64,000 bases of DNA from assembly GCF_009905725.1 (NCBI RefSeq), contig NZ_JAAAKV010000017.1, positions 33,326 through 97,325 on the forward strand, given 5' to 3'. The position numbers and the translations under genes were made by a program. Shown one piece after another: positions 33,737-42,899 of the stretch. The notes beneath the pieces were generated by a model. That model was not told where the DNA came from. It made no database searches and worked only from the letters and a program-made list of their open reading frames with translations. The DNA is from Emticicia sp. CRIBPO. GTDB taxonomy: Bacteria > Bacteroidota > Bacteroidia > Cytophagales > Spirosomataceae. The stretch's first letter is position 1. Every line of letters begins with the position of its first letter.

Positions 33737-33936
33737 TGCGGCAGTAGCTGTTGGTTATCAGCTTTTAGCGGTTAGCCTTTAGCAATCAGCTAAGCAGACG
33801 CTATAAGCAACTTCTCTACCGGAATGAATCCTGTAAATCTTCCATTCTATTACTTCTCTTACGCACTCCCGCCAGGCAAAGCCCAGGCCGGACATGCATT
33901 CAATCATTCAAAAATCACTCATTCACCATTAATACA
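33737..33936. other. Spacer inside the two-component pair with degenerate short repeats
   Basis: No gene. The left part holds imperfect alternations of TTATCAGC, TTTAGC and GGTTAGC, like low-complexity intergenic repeats common in Bacteroidota. The right part repeats ATTCA-type words just before the kinase start. A separate promoter for the kinase is possible but no clear one was found. Confidence 0.4.
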
Positions 33937-35199
33937 ATGAAACTCCTCAATCATACTTTATTATATCTTTCAGGCTCACTGCTGGTCATCATTACCATCT
34001 GGGCGGGGATATTCTATGTCAATATGCTTGACGAGGTGCATGACAGCATTGATGACGGTCTGGAAAATTATAAAATACTGGTGATCCAGAAAGCCCATAC
34101 AGACAGCACCATCCTGCACAAAAACATTTTTGACGAAAGCAATTATGCCATCAGGCCTATTCCATCTCAGGAAGCTGCTCATATCAAAGAAACTTATGTG
34201 GATACCCTTATGTACATGCAGAATGAAGAGGATTACGAACCTGTCAGGTTATTAACCACCGCATTTTGTTTAGAGGGGAAAGGATGCTACGAACTTAAAA
34301 TCATTTCGTCGATGGTGGAAGAAGACGACCTGATCGAAGACCTTTTTTATGCTTTGGTATGGCTGTATATTGCCATTATTGTCTCGGTGATCCTCATTAA
34401 CAATGTGATCCTTAAGAAAATCTGGCAGCCTTTTTATCTGCTGATCGACCAGCTCAGGAACTTCAGACTAAGAAACGAAAAGGTTTTTACAGCTCCGGAA
34501 ACCAAGGTCGCGGAATTCAAAGACCTCAACGAAACGATACTGGCCTTGCTGCAGAATAACCTGGAAGCCTACAACAGCCAGAAACAGTTTATCGAAAATG
34601 CAGCCCACGAACTGCAGACCCCGCTGGCCATCAGCATCAACAAACTCGAACTGATGCTGGAGCAACCTTTGCAGGAAGACCAGGCAGGTACAGTTGCCGG
34701 AGTCATCGAAAACCTGGAAAGGCTGACGCGGTTAAATAAATCACTTTTGCTGCTGACTAAAATTGAAAACAAACAGTTTACAGAGGAGGATCCGGTCAAT
34801 TTCAATGAACTCATCAGTAAACAAAAAGAAAACTTTGCCGAACTTCTCGACTACAAAGCGATCGAACTGGACGTAACTTCAAACGGCATTTTTACACAAA
34901 ACTTTAACCGCGACCTGGCAGATATGCTGGTCACCAACCTGCTCAAAAACGCCATTATCCATAATCATAAGGGCGGTCGGATTGATATTCAAATCACTGA
35001 AAATCAGATCAGTTTTTCAAATACCGGCAGTGAGCGGAGTCTGGATAAGGATAAGATTTTCGGGCGGTTTTATAAAACCCACGAACAAAAGTCGTCCACC
35101 GGACTCGGGCTTGCCATCGTGAAGGCCATTTCTGAATTGTTCCATCTGAAAGTGCAGTACGAGTTCGACGGATTGCATCATTTTATCATCAGGAAGTAA
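33937..35199 (+). CDS. Membrane sensor histidine kinase
   Basis: A 420-residue kinase. Transmembrane helices lie at about residues 7-29 and 138-160, enclosing a periplasmic sensor domain of about 110 residues that contains two cysteines (FCLEGKGCYE). The HisKA motif ENAAHELQTPLA carries the phosphoacceptor His224. The ATPase has the N box LLKNAIIHN and the G2 box SSTGLGLAIVKAISEL; the G1 region (SNTGSERS) lacks the usual DxGxG. The partner is the upstream response regulator. The signal is unknown. Confidence 0.92.
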   Translation: MKLLNHTLLYLSGSLLVIITIWAGIFYVNMLDEVHDSIDDGLENYKILVIQKAHTDSTILHKNIFDESNYAIRPIPSQEAAHIKETYVDTLMYMQNEEDYEPVRLLTTAFCLEGKGCYELKIISSMVEEDDLIEDLFYALVWLYIAIIVSVILINNVILKKIWQPFYLLIDQLRNFRLRNEKVFTAPETKVAEFKDLNETILALLQNNLEAYNSQKQFIENAAHELQTPLAISINKLELMLEQPLQEDQAGTVAGVIENLERLTRLNKSLLLLTKIENKQFTEEDPVNFNELISKQKENFAELLDYKAIELDVTSNGIFTQNFNRDLADMLVTNLLKNAIIHNHKGGRIDIQITENQISFSNTGSERSLDKDKIFGRFYKTHEQKSSTGLGLAIVKAISELFHLKVQYEFDGLHHFIIRK

Positions 35200-35275
35200 A
35201 TAATTTCCAGGAGGGCCTGATCATCCCAATTGTTTCCTAATTGCCTGTCTAACATTGTATCAAAAAACGACAGCA

Positions 35276-36085
35276 ATGAAACAATACCTTACTTACTTCC
35301 TGCTTTTTCTGGCATCTTCCGGTGCTTTCGCACAAAGCGACAACAAACCTGTCAAAATCAGTCATGCCGAGCCTTTATACATCGACCTGATCCGTGACCT
35401 CGGGGCCCGGAAAGGAGAAAAAGAAATCAACGTGGGCTGGATCATGGAAGACCAGAATACATTTATTACTCAGAGCGGGTTTGCAGAATTTGAGTTTTCC
35501 CCCGTCAACCGTCTGGGTCTTGAAGTTGAAGTACCGTTCCGGTTTTCGCATACCATAAGACCGGATCATACAGACGAGGTCATTCCGAAGGACAAGGTGG
35601 AAGGTGTAAAAATGGCGGCACAATATACTTTCCTGGTATCCCCGAAAAATCAGCTTTCGGCTGCTTTGGGCTCTATTTATGAAATCAACCTGCATTCTTA
35701 TGCCACTTTTCGAAAAACCCGCTCGCTGGTAAAAGGGAATACCTTCAATCCTTTCCTGATTGTCGCTAAAAAATGGGGAGCTGTCAATACACTTCTTTAT
35801 ACAGGTCCATCTTATTATCAACAGTTTAACTCTGAGGTACGCGAATTCAATTACCAGGTCAACCTGAGCATGCATTATGTTCTGCCCTCTTCCAATTTTA
35901 TAGGGGTTGAGCTCAACCATGAAACCTCCGGAAAACAGAAAATAACGGTCATTCATCCGCAAATCAAAGTTAAAATAGCCTCAGGCCTTGCTATAGGATT
36001 TGCTACAGGAATTCCGGTGAATGTGAAAACCCAGAGCCTGAGTTTCCTGACCCGTCTCATTTATGAGCCGGGCCGTAAGAAGTAA
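35276..36085 (+). CDS. Exported outer-membrane-type protein of unknown function
   Basis: A 269-residue protein with a signal peptide (cleavage near FAQS, residue 20). The mature N-terminus carries the conserved string HAEPLYIDLIRDLGARKGEKE, then alternating strands consistent with a small beta-barrel (AEFEFSPVNRLGLEVEVPF, VNLSMHYVLPSSNFIGVEL). Proteins with this opening occur widely in Bacteroidota without an assigned function. The ATG at 35276 gives a proper signal peptide; the longer frame needs a TTG. It lies 76 bp after the kinase. Confidence 0.78.
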   Translation: MKQYLTYFLLFLASSGAFAQSDNKPVKISHAEPLYIDLIRDLGARKGEKEINVGWIMEDQNTFITQSGFAEFEFSPVNRLGLEVEVPFRFSHTIRPDHTDEVIPKDKVEGVKMAAQYTFLVSPKNQLSAALGSIYEINLHSYATFRKTRSLVKGNTFNPFLIVAKKWGAVNTLLYTGPSYYQQFNSEVREFNYQVNLSMHYVLPSSNFIGVELNHETSGKQKITVIHPQIKVKIASGLAIGFATGIPVNVKTQSLSFLTRLIYEPGRKK

Positions 36086-36147
36086 CTCCTTTCCCAAATG
36101 TTTCCTGAATCTGTTCTTTATTTCGCTTAACAAAATCAATAAATACG

Positions 36148-36585
36148 ATGAAAAATCTAGTAGTGTTATTATCAGCCGTTACTTCCTTCTCTTTTGCCCA
36201 GGACATTCCTCAAAGCCAGGTTCCGGCCGTGGTGGTCAATGCATTTCAGCAGAAATATTCAAAGGCGGCAGACGTGGAATGGGAGAAAAAAGGAGAAATT
36301 TTTGAAGTGGAATTCGAAACAGGAATCCCTTCAAAAGACCATAAAATGCACATCGACAAGGCCGGCAAGGTGATCATGCATGCACAGGACATCGCCAAAA
36401 GCGACCTTCCTGCACTGGTCAGGAAAAGCATCAGACAGCAATTTCCGGGCTATGCCTCAAGCGACGCCGTCAGAATTGAGCAAAAAGGGGTAGTCACATA
36501 CCAGGTTGACCTGGAAAAGAAAAAAGACGACCGAAAGGTAACTTTCGACATAAAGGGAAAAGTGGTGGAGAACATTGCTGATTAA
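36148..36585 (+). CDS. Exported PepSY-like protein
   Basis: A 145-residue protein with a signal peptide (cleavage near SFAQ, residue 18). It contains two PepSY-like halves: VPAVVVNAFQQKYSKAADVEWE with the following GEIFEVEFE, and LPALVRKSIRQQFPGYASSDA with GVVTYQVDLE. This is the putative beta-lactamase-inhibitor-like fold (PF11396 type) common in Bacteroidota. It lies 62 bp after the outer-membrane gene and ends the cluster with a terminator. It may bind a ligand in the periplasm for the sensor kinase; that is inference. Confidence 0.82.
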   Translation: MKNLVVLLSAVTSFSFAQDIPQSQVPAVVVNAFQQKYSKAADVEWEKKGEIFEVEFETGIPSKDHKMHIDKAGKVIMHAQDIAKSDLPALVRKSIRQQFPGYASSDAVRIEQKGVVTYQVDLEKKKDDRKVTFDIKGKVVENIAD

Positions 36586-36592
36586 AAAAACG

Positions 36593-36624
36593 GAAGGCGG
36601 CTCTCAGGCCGTCTTCTTTGTTTT
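36593..36624 (+). terminator. Intrinsic terminator after the PepSY-like gene
   Basis: GAAGGCGGC and GCCGTCTTC pair (one G-T wobble) around TCTCAG, followed by TTTGTTTT. Confidence 0.65.
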
Positions 36625-36749
36625 CAACAAATGCGTACTGGGATTTGGTCTTAAAAAGTATTTTATTTGTTTTTAAAATCAATACGGGAATTCAGAACCC
36701 TATTTTTGCTGTTAACCTGTAAACCAAAAGCCCCTTAAATCATTCTTTT

Positions 36750-38351
36750 GTGGAAAACATCACCGTCATTATCATGCTGTTGTTTGGTATCACTTTCCTG
36801 GGTGTGCTGAGCAATAAATATAAATTTCCTTTTCCGATCGCACTCGTACTTTGCGGTGTTGTCATCAGCCTCGCTCCCGGACTACCGATCGTTTCACTTA
36901 ATCCCGAAATTGTTTTCATCATTTTCCTGCCTCCGCTGCTTTACAGTGCGGCATGGAACACCAGCTGGCATGATTTCAAGGCAGCCATCAGGCCCATCAC
37001 GTACGCGGCGGTCGGGCTGGTACTCTTTACGACATTGCTGGTGGCTGTGGTGGCTCATTTACTGATACCTGATCTGAGCTGGCCGCTTGCTTTTCTGATC
37101 GGGGCTATTGTTTCCCCGCCTGATGCGGTGGCAGCTACCTCCGTGACCAAGGGACTGAAACTCCAGCCGCGGCTTATTACTATCCTGGAAGGGGAAAGCC
37201 TGGTAAACGACGCCAGTGGCCTGGTGGCTTACAAATATGCCCTGGCCGCAGCAGCAGCCGGTAACTTTATCTTCTGGCAGGCGGGCCTCAACTTCCTCCT
37301 GATTTCCGCAGCCGGAATAGCCATCGGGCTGGCCATCGGATACATCATGTACCTGATTCACAAGAAATTCATCTGCGACCCCATCATTGAAGTTACACTT
37401 ACTTTTTTAACTCCTTTTGCCTCTTATCTGCTGGCAGAACATTTCCATGTTTCGGGTGTCCTGGCCGTGGTTTCCACGGGATTATACCTGTCTTTCCGAT
37501 CAGGAGAGATATTTAGCCATCAAAGCCGGATCATGACTTACGCGGTCTGGGATGTGGTCATATATATCCTGAACAGCCTCATATTTATCCTGATCGGTCT
37601 GCAACTGAGAAGCGTTATCCAGGGTATCGGGGACTATTCTATGAGTGAGCTGGCTCTGTACGGCGTTGTGATCAGTGTGGTGGTGATCATCGTCAGGTTT
37701 GTCTGGGTGGTTCCAGCTACCATGCTGCCGAGAATGCTGAGCCGTAAAATCAGGACCACCGAGTCTTTTGATCCGCGAAACCTGGTGGTCTTCGGCTGGG
37801 CCGGTATGCGGGGAGTCGTATCCATGGCAGCAGCCCTGGCTATTCCGCTGACCCTGGCTGACGGAACCATTTTCCCGCACAGAAACCTGATCATCTATAT
37901 TACCTTTTGCGTCATTTTGTCGACACTCGTTTTACTCGGGCTTACCCTGCCGTGGGTCATTAAGATGCTGAAGTTACCTCCTCATTCCATTGCTTCGGAA
38001 GAATTTGAGATCAGGTCGCATGTGGTCAGTCATACGATTACGCACATAGAAGAAAATTTCGGCCTGGTGCAGGATGAATTGCTTAACAATATCAAAAGCA
38101 AATACGAAGTCAAATTTAACAGGCTTCAGAAAACCGATCTTCCGGCCAACTACTTCGGCAACGGAGAAACCCTGGCGGGCAATGTATTTAACGAGTTTTC
38201 CCAGCTTCAGATTGACCTCATCAATGTGGAGCGGACCATGCTCGAAGAACTTCATAAAAAAGGCAAAGCCAGCGAGGAAATCCTCAGGAAAATAGAAAGG
38301 GAACTGGACCTGGAGGAGACCAGGTTGCAGATGGAAATGTATATCGGGTAA
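36750..38351 (+). CDS. Na+/H+ antiporter, CPA1 (NhaP/YjcE) family
   Basis: A 533-residue membrane antiporter. It starts at a GTG, since the first in-frame ATG lies inside the first helix. About 12 membrane helices occupy residues 1-410. The ion-binding motifs are intact: SPPDAVAATSVT (Asp) and EGESLVNDASGLVAYK (Asn-Asp). A soluble C-terminal tail of about 125 residues with charged helices follows (ending EEILRKIERELDLEETRLQ). It would exchange protons for Na+ or K+. It ends seven bases before a palindrome and converges on the DUF5686 gene. Confidence 0.92.
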   Translation: MENITVIIMLLFGITFLGVLSNKYKFPFPIALVLCGVVISLAPGLPIVSLNPEIVFIIFLPPLLYSAAWNTSWHDFKAAIRPITYAAVGLVLFTTLLVAVVAHLLIPDLSWPLAFLIGAIVSPPDAVAATSVTKGLKLQPRLITILEGESLVNDASGLVAYKYALAAAAAGNFIFWQAGLNFLLISAAGIAIGLAIGYIMYLIHKKFICDPIIEVTLTFLTPFASYLLAEHFHVSGVLAVVSTGLYLSFRSGEIFSHQSRIMTYAVWDVVIYILNSLIFILIGLQLRSVIQGIGDYSMSELALYGVVISVVVIIVRFVWVVPATMLPRMLSRKIRTTESFDPRNLVVFGWAGMRGVVSMAAALAIPLTLADGTIFPHRNLIIYITFCVILSTLVLLGLTLPWVIKMLKLPPHSIASEEFEIRSHVVSHTITHIEENFGLVQDELLNNIKSKYEVKFNRLQKTDLPANYFGNGETLAGNVFNEFSQLQIDLINVERTMLEELHKKGKASEEILRKIERELDLEETRLQMEMYIG

Positions 38352-38357
38352 TCGTCG

Positions 38358-38379
38358 GTCCGTGCCTCGAGGCACGGAC
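38358..38379. repeat. 22-bp perfect palindrome sharing the CGTGCCTCGAGGCACG core
   Basis: Perfect eleven-base arms, between the convergent antiporter and DUF5686 genes. The 16-base core is identical to the palindrome at 30123-30142 while the flanking bases differ but stay complementary, which suggests selection for pairing. It could act as a bidirectional terminator or a REP element. Confidence 0.7.
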
Positions 38380-38388
38380 GTACAAAAA

Positions 38389-40944
38389 TTAAAAATCAAA
38401 TTTAAAACTGGCCCTCACCCCCAATCCGGATACATGCGGATTGCTGAGATAATTAAAGCGTTTGACCAGGTCTACTCTCAGGAACTTAAAAATATTGGCC
38501 ACACCAATACTGCCTTCCATATAAGGTTTATTGGCGAAAGTATGGGTAATCGGTGTTCCGTCTTCCGCTTCAGGAAACCTCAGGATATCGTCTGTGTAAG
38601 CAGGATTATTTTCCTTTCTCAGGTCACCGTAAAGCAGTTTAAATGTCGCCACTTCTCTCCATTTCAACCTTTTCATCAGTGGTACTTTGTTGAAAAAGAA
38701 GCCGTTAAAATAATGGTCGATATTAAGCCCTGCATACCTGTCGCTGACAAACTCCAGGAAATTCATGAGGTTGTAAGACCTGAACTGGAAATCATAGGAC
38801 TGGTTGGCCCTGTGGATATTCAGCAAAGGAAACGGCACTTTCCCAATCAGCTGCCCGCCTTCCAGCAAAATATTGGTATAGCCCACCTGTGACAGGTAGA
38901 CCCTTTTAAAAGCACTGAAAGTAACACTCTGGTAATTGAATTCGCCGTTAAATACGTCTCTCAAACCAATGGCGTACCTCAGACTAAAGATGGGATACTT
39001 ATTATAAATCGGGCTTCTGTACAGCTTACTCTGGTAGAATTTCTCCTTCGGAGCCCATCGCAGGTTAAGGCTGAATTCAGAGGTCGTCAGGTGGCCTGGT
39101 TCACTGGTATTGTCGTTATAGTCTGTAAAATTGAAATTCAGGCTTCCGCCAGGATATTGTATCCAGTATTTATAGCCCAGCAGGAAAGAAAAATGGTTTT
39201 TATACTCATGAAGATACTCGGCCTGCACGATATCGTTGTAAGACCATTTATCGTTCACCCCTCTTTTAAACGACAGGAGGAAATTATCTTCCTGTACAAA
39301 CTGGAGGCTCTGACCCGGAATCTTGGTATCTTTCTGATAACTGATTTTCAGGGACCTGACCGGGAAATCATAGATGGTCTTATCAGTAAATGAATAGGTG
39401 GCACCTACATAATATTTCCATTGCTGGTCTTTAAAACCATAGGCAGTGTAGGCATCCAGAACGATCTTTTTGCTAAACTGAGGGGTGGTTCTTCCCCCGA
39501 ACCTGAGCCTGAAGCCTTCCACCGGATTAAAGCTGTAAAAAGTGTTGACAGGGCCCATTTCCACCGGACCGAAGCTTTTAAAACTGATCAGCAGCAAAGT
39601 TGCCAGGTCCATACTCCGAGTAAAGGCCGGCACTTTCTTGACACTGTCTATTTTGGTATAAATGCCCTCTTCTGAAGCGGACAAAGCCCCGTGCCGGTTT
39701 TCCTGCCAGAAAGAATCGTCCTGTTCTGTCGCTTTCTCCCTGACTTCCACCTCTGCCCCTTCATAGTCGGTCAGATAACGGGGCTGGTTAATTTTGATGT
39801 TTTTATACGAAACAGTCTTTTGTCCGAAAATACCCATAGAGCCTTTCCCCAGTCCGAAATCAGCCATAAAATCATCCTTGGTCAAGCTGTAATATCCGGC
39901 ATCGTCTTTTTCGAATTCCTGCTTTATTTTCAGCTCTTTGACCCAGTTGAGGTTAATACGGCTGTTGACCGACATGTCGAGTTTCCTGACGGCATACGCA
40001 CTGTCGAGCGTAATGTAAAGATTGCCCTGAAACAGGAAATCATTCGGATTCCTGGGCATAAAAGCCAGGTTGATAAGCTTCTGCTGATCTACCACCACGG
40101 TGTCCAGGATAAAAAACTTATAGAAAAGCGGGGAGCTTTTAGCTATGGGACTGAGAAACTGGTTGGTCAGCATCGTGATATCATTTTCATAAATATCGAT
40201 GTGCTGGTACATGTTTTTCAGGTAATTGTCGATGCCGTTGTCATCCACATACCCTTCAAAACTGATCATTTTATCACCTTTAATGATCTGCTTCTCTTTT
40301 TTCGGGTTCTTTCTGAAATAGACATCCGAGATGGTTTCCTTGATATACATCGGCAAAACAGGCTTTCCTCCGGCCAGCTTGGTCGAATCCATGCCTTCAA
40401 ATATGAATTTGAAGTTTTTAAACACCGCCCTGTTCTTGAATTTTTCGCTGACATTACTCAGGGCAAACTGTATCTTCTCATATTTCTCGTGTTCGTAGAA
40501 ATCATAGTTGTCGGATTTATTTTTGGGCTTGTTATCAATGACCAGGTTGATCAGGTCTACCGCAGGATTGTTCTTGTTCCTGTACCTGAGGCGGTCCGCT
40601 TTGACACTCACTTCCTGCAATTGCTTGGCTTCCTGTTCCAGCTGAACGTCAAGGGTCTGGGTGGTGCCCGGGGTAATATCCAGCACGAGGGTTTTGTATC
40701 CTACAAATGAAATTTTAAGCTGCTTTAATGAAACATTATCAGAGCTGATCTGATAATCACCCTCAAATCCGCTGTTGGTGCCGATGGTGCTGCCCACAAA
40801 CATGACAGAGGCAAAAGGAACGGGTTCTTTGGTGAGTTTATCCTGGATATTTCCCTTAACTATCGTGGTATTCTGAGCATATGACCGGTAGCCTAAAAAA
40901 GAATTTAGTAAGAGTAAAAAAACAAATAAGTAATTCTTTTTCAT
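38389..40944 (-). CDS. DUF5686 outer-membrane protein with carboxypeptidase-like N-domain
   Basis: An 851-residue exported protein. After a signal peptide (cleavage near SYAQ, residue 24) comes a carboxypeptidase-D-regulatory-like domain (KGNIQDKLTKEPVPFASVMF, about residues 29-110). A DUF5686 region follows, including KADRLRYRNKNNPAVDLINLV and the NLVIDNKPKNKSDNYDFYEHEKYEK region, ending in a C-terminal beta-barrel with final FKFDF. No TonB box or plug is seen, so it is not a classic TonB receptor. The family is abundant in Bacteroidota and its role is unknown. Confidence 0.88.
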   Translation of the reverse strand: MKKNYLFVFLLLLNSFLGYRSYAQNTTIVKGNIQDKLTKEPVPFASVMFVGSTIGTNSGFEGDYQISSDNVSLKQLKISFVGYKTLVLDITPGTTQTLDVQLEQEAKQLQEVSVKADRLRYRNKNNPAVDLINLVIDNKPKNKSDNYDFYEHEKYEKIQFALSNVSEKFKNRAVFKNFKFIFEGMDSTKLAGGKPVLPMYIKETISDVYFRKNPKKEKQIIKGDKMISFEGYVDDNGIDNYLKNMYQHIDIYENDITMLTNQFLSPIAKSSPLFYKFFILDTVVVDQQKLINLAFMPRNPNDFLFQGNLYITLDSAYAVRKLDMSVNSRINLNWVKELKIKQEFEKDDAGYYSLTKDDFMADFGLGKGSMGIFGQKTVSYKNIKINQPRYLTDYEGAEVEVREKATEQDDSFWQENRHGALSASEEGIYTKIDSVKKVPAFTRSMDLATLLLISFKSFGPVEMGPVNTFYSFNPVEGFRLRFGGRTTPQFSKKIVLDAYTAYGFKDQQWKYYVGATYSFTDKTIYDFPVRSLKISYQKDTKIPGQSLQFVQEDNFLLSFKRGVNDKWSYNDIVQAEYLHEYKNHFSFLLGYKYWIQYPGGSLNFNFTDYNDNTSEPGHLTTSEFSLNLRWAPKEKFYQSKLYRSPIYNKYPIFSLRYAIGLRDVFNGEFNYQSVTFSAFKRVYLSQVGYTNILLEGGQLIGKVPFPLLNIHRANQSYDFQFRSYNLMNFLEFVSDRYAGLNIDHYFNGFFFNKVPLMKRLKWREVATFKLLYGDLRKENNPAYTDDILRFPEAEDGTPITHTFANKPYMEGSIGVANIFKFLRVDLVKRFNYLSNPHVSGLGVRASFKFDF

Positions 40945-41301
40945 TCTAAGTTGATAAAGTTAAGCGTCTTTTCAAATGGGCCCCGGTCTGAAATTTCTTC
41001 ACCTCCGCCCCCTCTAAAAAACAAGCTGCCAATAAGTAAATTACGTACCGGATATACTTTTCGCTGCCTATGCTAATATAACAAACGACCAAAATAAAAG
41101 ATGCGGTATAAAACGAAATCATTGCCTGTGTACCAATAATTCTTGGTAATGTACCAATAGCAAAATCTTTGCTCATCAGAAGGTCTGAAAACCAGACTAA
41201 TCTGCTTGTTTCTCATCAACTTAAGCTCTAAAAAGCTTTATTTTAATTACAATTTATTAATTTGTACCCCGATTAAAACATCATCAAACCTTAATGATTT
41301 A
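40945..41301. other. Divergent intergenic region with a 21-bp-spaced direct repeat
   Basis: Non-coding region between the divergent DUF5686 and M28 genes. It contains TGTACCAATA at 41129-41138 and again at 41150-41159, exactly 21 bp apart, with an inverted TTGGTA between them, which could be a regulator site. A 76-codon frame on the - strand (41176 to 40946) with one hydrophobic stretch was judged unconvincing. Promoters for both flanking genes must lie here, but no complete consensus was found. Confidence 0.45.
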
Positions 41302-42843
41302 ATGAAGAAAACAACAACAACATTTTTTGCTGCCCTGATGCTTTCCGGCACCATGGTTTTCGGTCAGACCATGTCCGAAAAAATCACCAAAGAGGCCACC
41401 GAGAACTCTCAGCTTGAAAAACTGGCTTTCGAACTGATGGATGTCATCGGGCCGAGACTGGTGGGCTCGCCGCAAATGAAACAGGCGGGCGACTGGGCAG
41501 TGAACAAGTACAAAGACTGGGGAATTGCAGCCAGAACAGAGAAATGGGGCGAATGGAGAGGATGGGAAAGAGGCGTTTCCCACATCGACATGGTTTATCC
41601 GAGGGTAAAATCACTTGAAGGCATGCAGCTGGCCTGGAGCCCGGGCACAAAAGGCAAAACCATCATTGCAGAAACCGTCATTATTCCTGATCTGCAGGAC
41701 TCTATCGCTTTCCAGGCCTGGCTACCCTCTGTCAAAGGCAAACTGGTGATGATTTCGATGAACCAGCCGACCGGAAGACCGGATTACAACTGGCAGGAAT
41801 TCGCGACCAAAGAATCATTTGAAAAAATGAAGGCTGACAGGACGGTTCAAACCGATGCCTGGACCAAAAGAATCTCTAAAACAGGGTATGGCACAAAAAC
41901 ACTTCCGGTGGCTCTTGAAAAAGCAGGGGCGGCGGGTATCGTGATGTGTTACTGGTCAAAAGGATTCGGAGCCAACAAGATATTCGGAGCGGTGGCCAAA
42001 ACCATCCCTACCATTGACATCTCTGTAGAAGACTACGGAACGCTGTACAGACTGACCGAAGCGGGTATCAAACCTAAGCTGAGCATCATGACAGATGCCA
42101 AAGAAAACGGCGTGGTACCGGCATTCAATACCATCGCTGAAATCAAAGGCACTGAAAAACCGGACGAGTATGTGATCCTTTCTGCCCACTTCGACTCATG
42201 GGACGGCGGAACAGGGGCTACAGACAACGGTACAGGGACTATCGTGATGATGGAAGCCATGCGTATCCTTAAAAAACTGTATCCTAATCCGAAAAGAACC
42301 ATCCTGGTAGGACACTGGGGCAGCGAAGAGCAGGGACTAAACGGCTCAAGGGCCTTTGTGGAAGATCATCCTGAAATCGTGAAAGGCATCCAGGTGGTAT
42401 TCAACCAGGATAACGGTACGGGAAGGGTGATCAACCTTGCCGGACAGGGTTTCCTTAATTCTTATGACTACCTGGGCAGATGGCTTAGCAAAGTCCCTAA
42501 AGAAGTAAGTCAGCATGTAGAAACAAGATTTCCGGGCACTCCCGGAACCGGCGGATCAGACTTTGCTTCCTTTGTGGCAGCAGGAGCTCCTGCTTTTTCA
42601 TTAAGCTCACTGAACTGGTCATATGGCACTTATACCTGGCATACCAACCGTGATACTTATGATAAAATCGTTTTTGATGATGTGAGAAACAACGCGATTA
42701 TTGCGGCAGTTCTTGCGTATGAAGCGAGCGAAGACCCGAATAAAACCTCAAGGGATAAAGTGGTGTTGCCATTGAACGCCAAGGGAGAGCCGGGTACCTG
42801 GCCGACTCCAAAATCACCGACAAGAAAAGGTGGTCTGGACTGA
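41302..42843 (+). CDS. M28-family metallopeptidase, exported
   Basis: A 513-residue exported zinc peptidase. Signal peptide MKKTTTTFFAALMLSGTM ends near VFGQ. A PA-type insert domain (about residues 130-260) is followed by the M28 catalytic domain. Zinc ligands and catalytic residues fit AHFDSWDGGTGATDNGTGT (His, Asp), HWGSEEQGLNGS (adjacent Glu pair) and FNQDNGTGR (Asp); a late Tyr/His region YGTYTWHTNRDTY supplies the last His. It resembles carboxypeptidase Q / aminopeptidase-type enzymes. The ATG at 41302 gives the signal peptide directly. It is followed by a terminator. Confidence 0.92.
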   Translation: MKKTTTTFFAALMLSGTMVFGQTMSEKITKEATENSQLEKLAFELMDVIGPRLVGSPQMKQAGDWAVNKYKDWGIAARTEKWGEWRGWERGVSHIDMVYPRVKSLEGMQLAWSPGTKGKTIIAETVIIPDLQDSIAFQAWLPSVKGKLVMISMNQPTGRPDYNWQEFATKESFEKMKADRTVQTDAWTKRISKTGYGTKTLPVALEKAGAAGIVMCYWSKGFGANKIFGAVAKTIPTIDISVEDYGTLYRLTEAGIKPKLSIMTDAKENGVVPAFNTIAEIKGTEKPDEYVILSAHFDSWDGGTGATDNGTGTIVMMEAMRILKKLYPNPKRTILVGHWGSEEQGLNGSRAFVEDHPEIVKGIQVVFNQDNGTGRVINLAGQGFLNSYDYLGRWLSKVPKEVSQHVETRFPGTPGTGGSDFASFVAAGAPAFSLSSLNWSYGTYTWHTNRDTYDKIVFDDVRNNAIIAAVLAYEASEDPNKTSRDKVVLPLNAKGEPGTWPTPKSPTRKGGLD

Positions 42844-42856
42844 TCTGGAAAGATTA

Positions 42857-42899
42857 AAAAAAAGCCCTTTGCTGTGATCAGTAAAGGGCTTTTCTTTTT
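42857..42899. terminator. Bidirectional terminator between M28 and FrnE-like genes
   Basis: AAAAGCCCTTT and AAAGGGCTTTT form an eleven-base stem with a 12-base loop, with A-rich and T-rich flanks on the two sides. The distal end overlaps the FrnE-like stop codon. Confidence 0.75.

Noticed and set aside
33737..33936. Possible mobile-element remnant between the regulator and kinase genes
   Set aside because: Only low-complexity alternating words were found, with no transposase fragment, terminal inverted repeats or target duplication.
39691..40710. Long + strand frame opposite the DUF5686 gene
   Set aside because: Antisense shadow of a conserved gene; composition rich in Val, Phe and Ile typical of reverse-complement reading, with no domain.
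40946..41176. 76-residue - strand frame with an ATG and one hydrophobic stretch
   Set aside because: No family resemblance, lies in the divergent promoter region of two real genes, and has no coding-like composition beyond its length.
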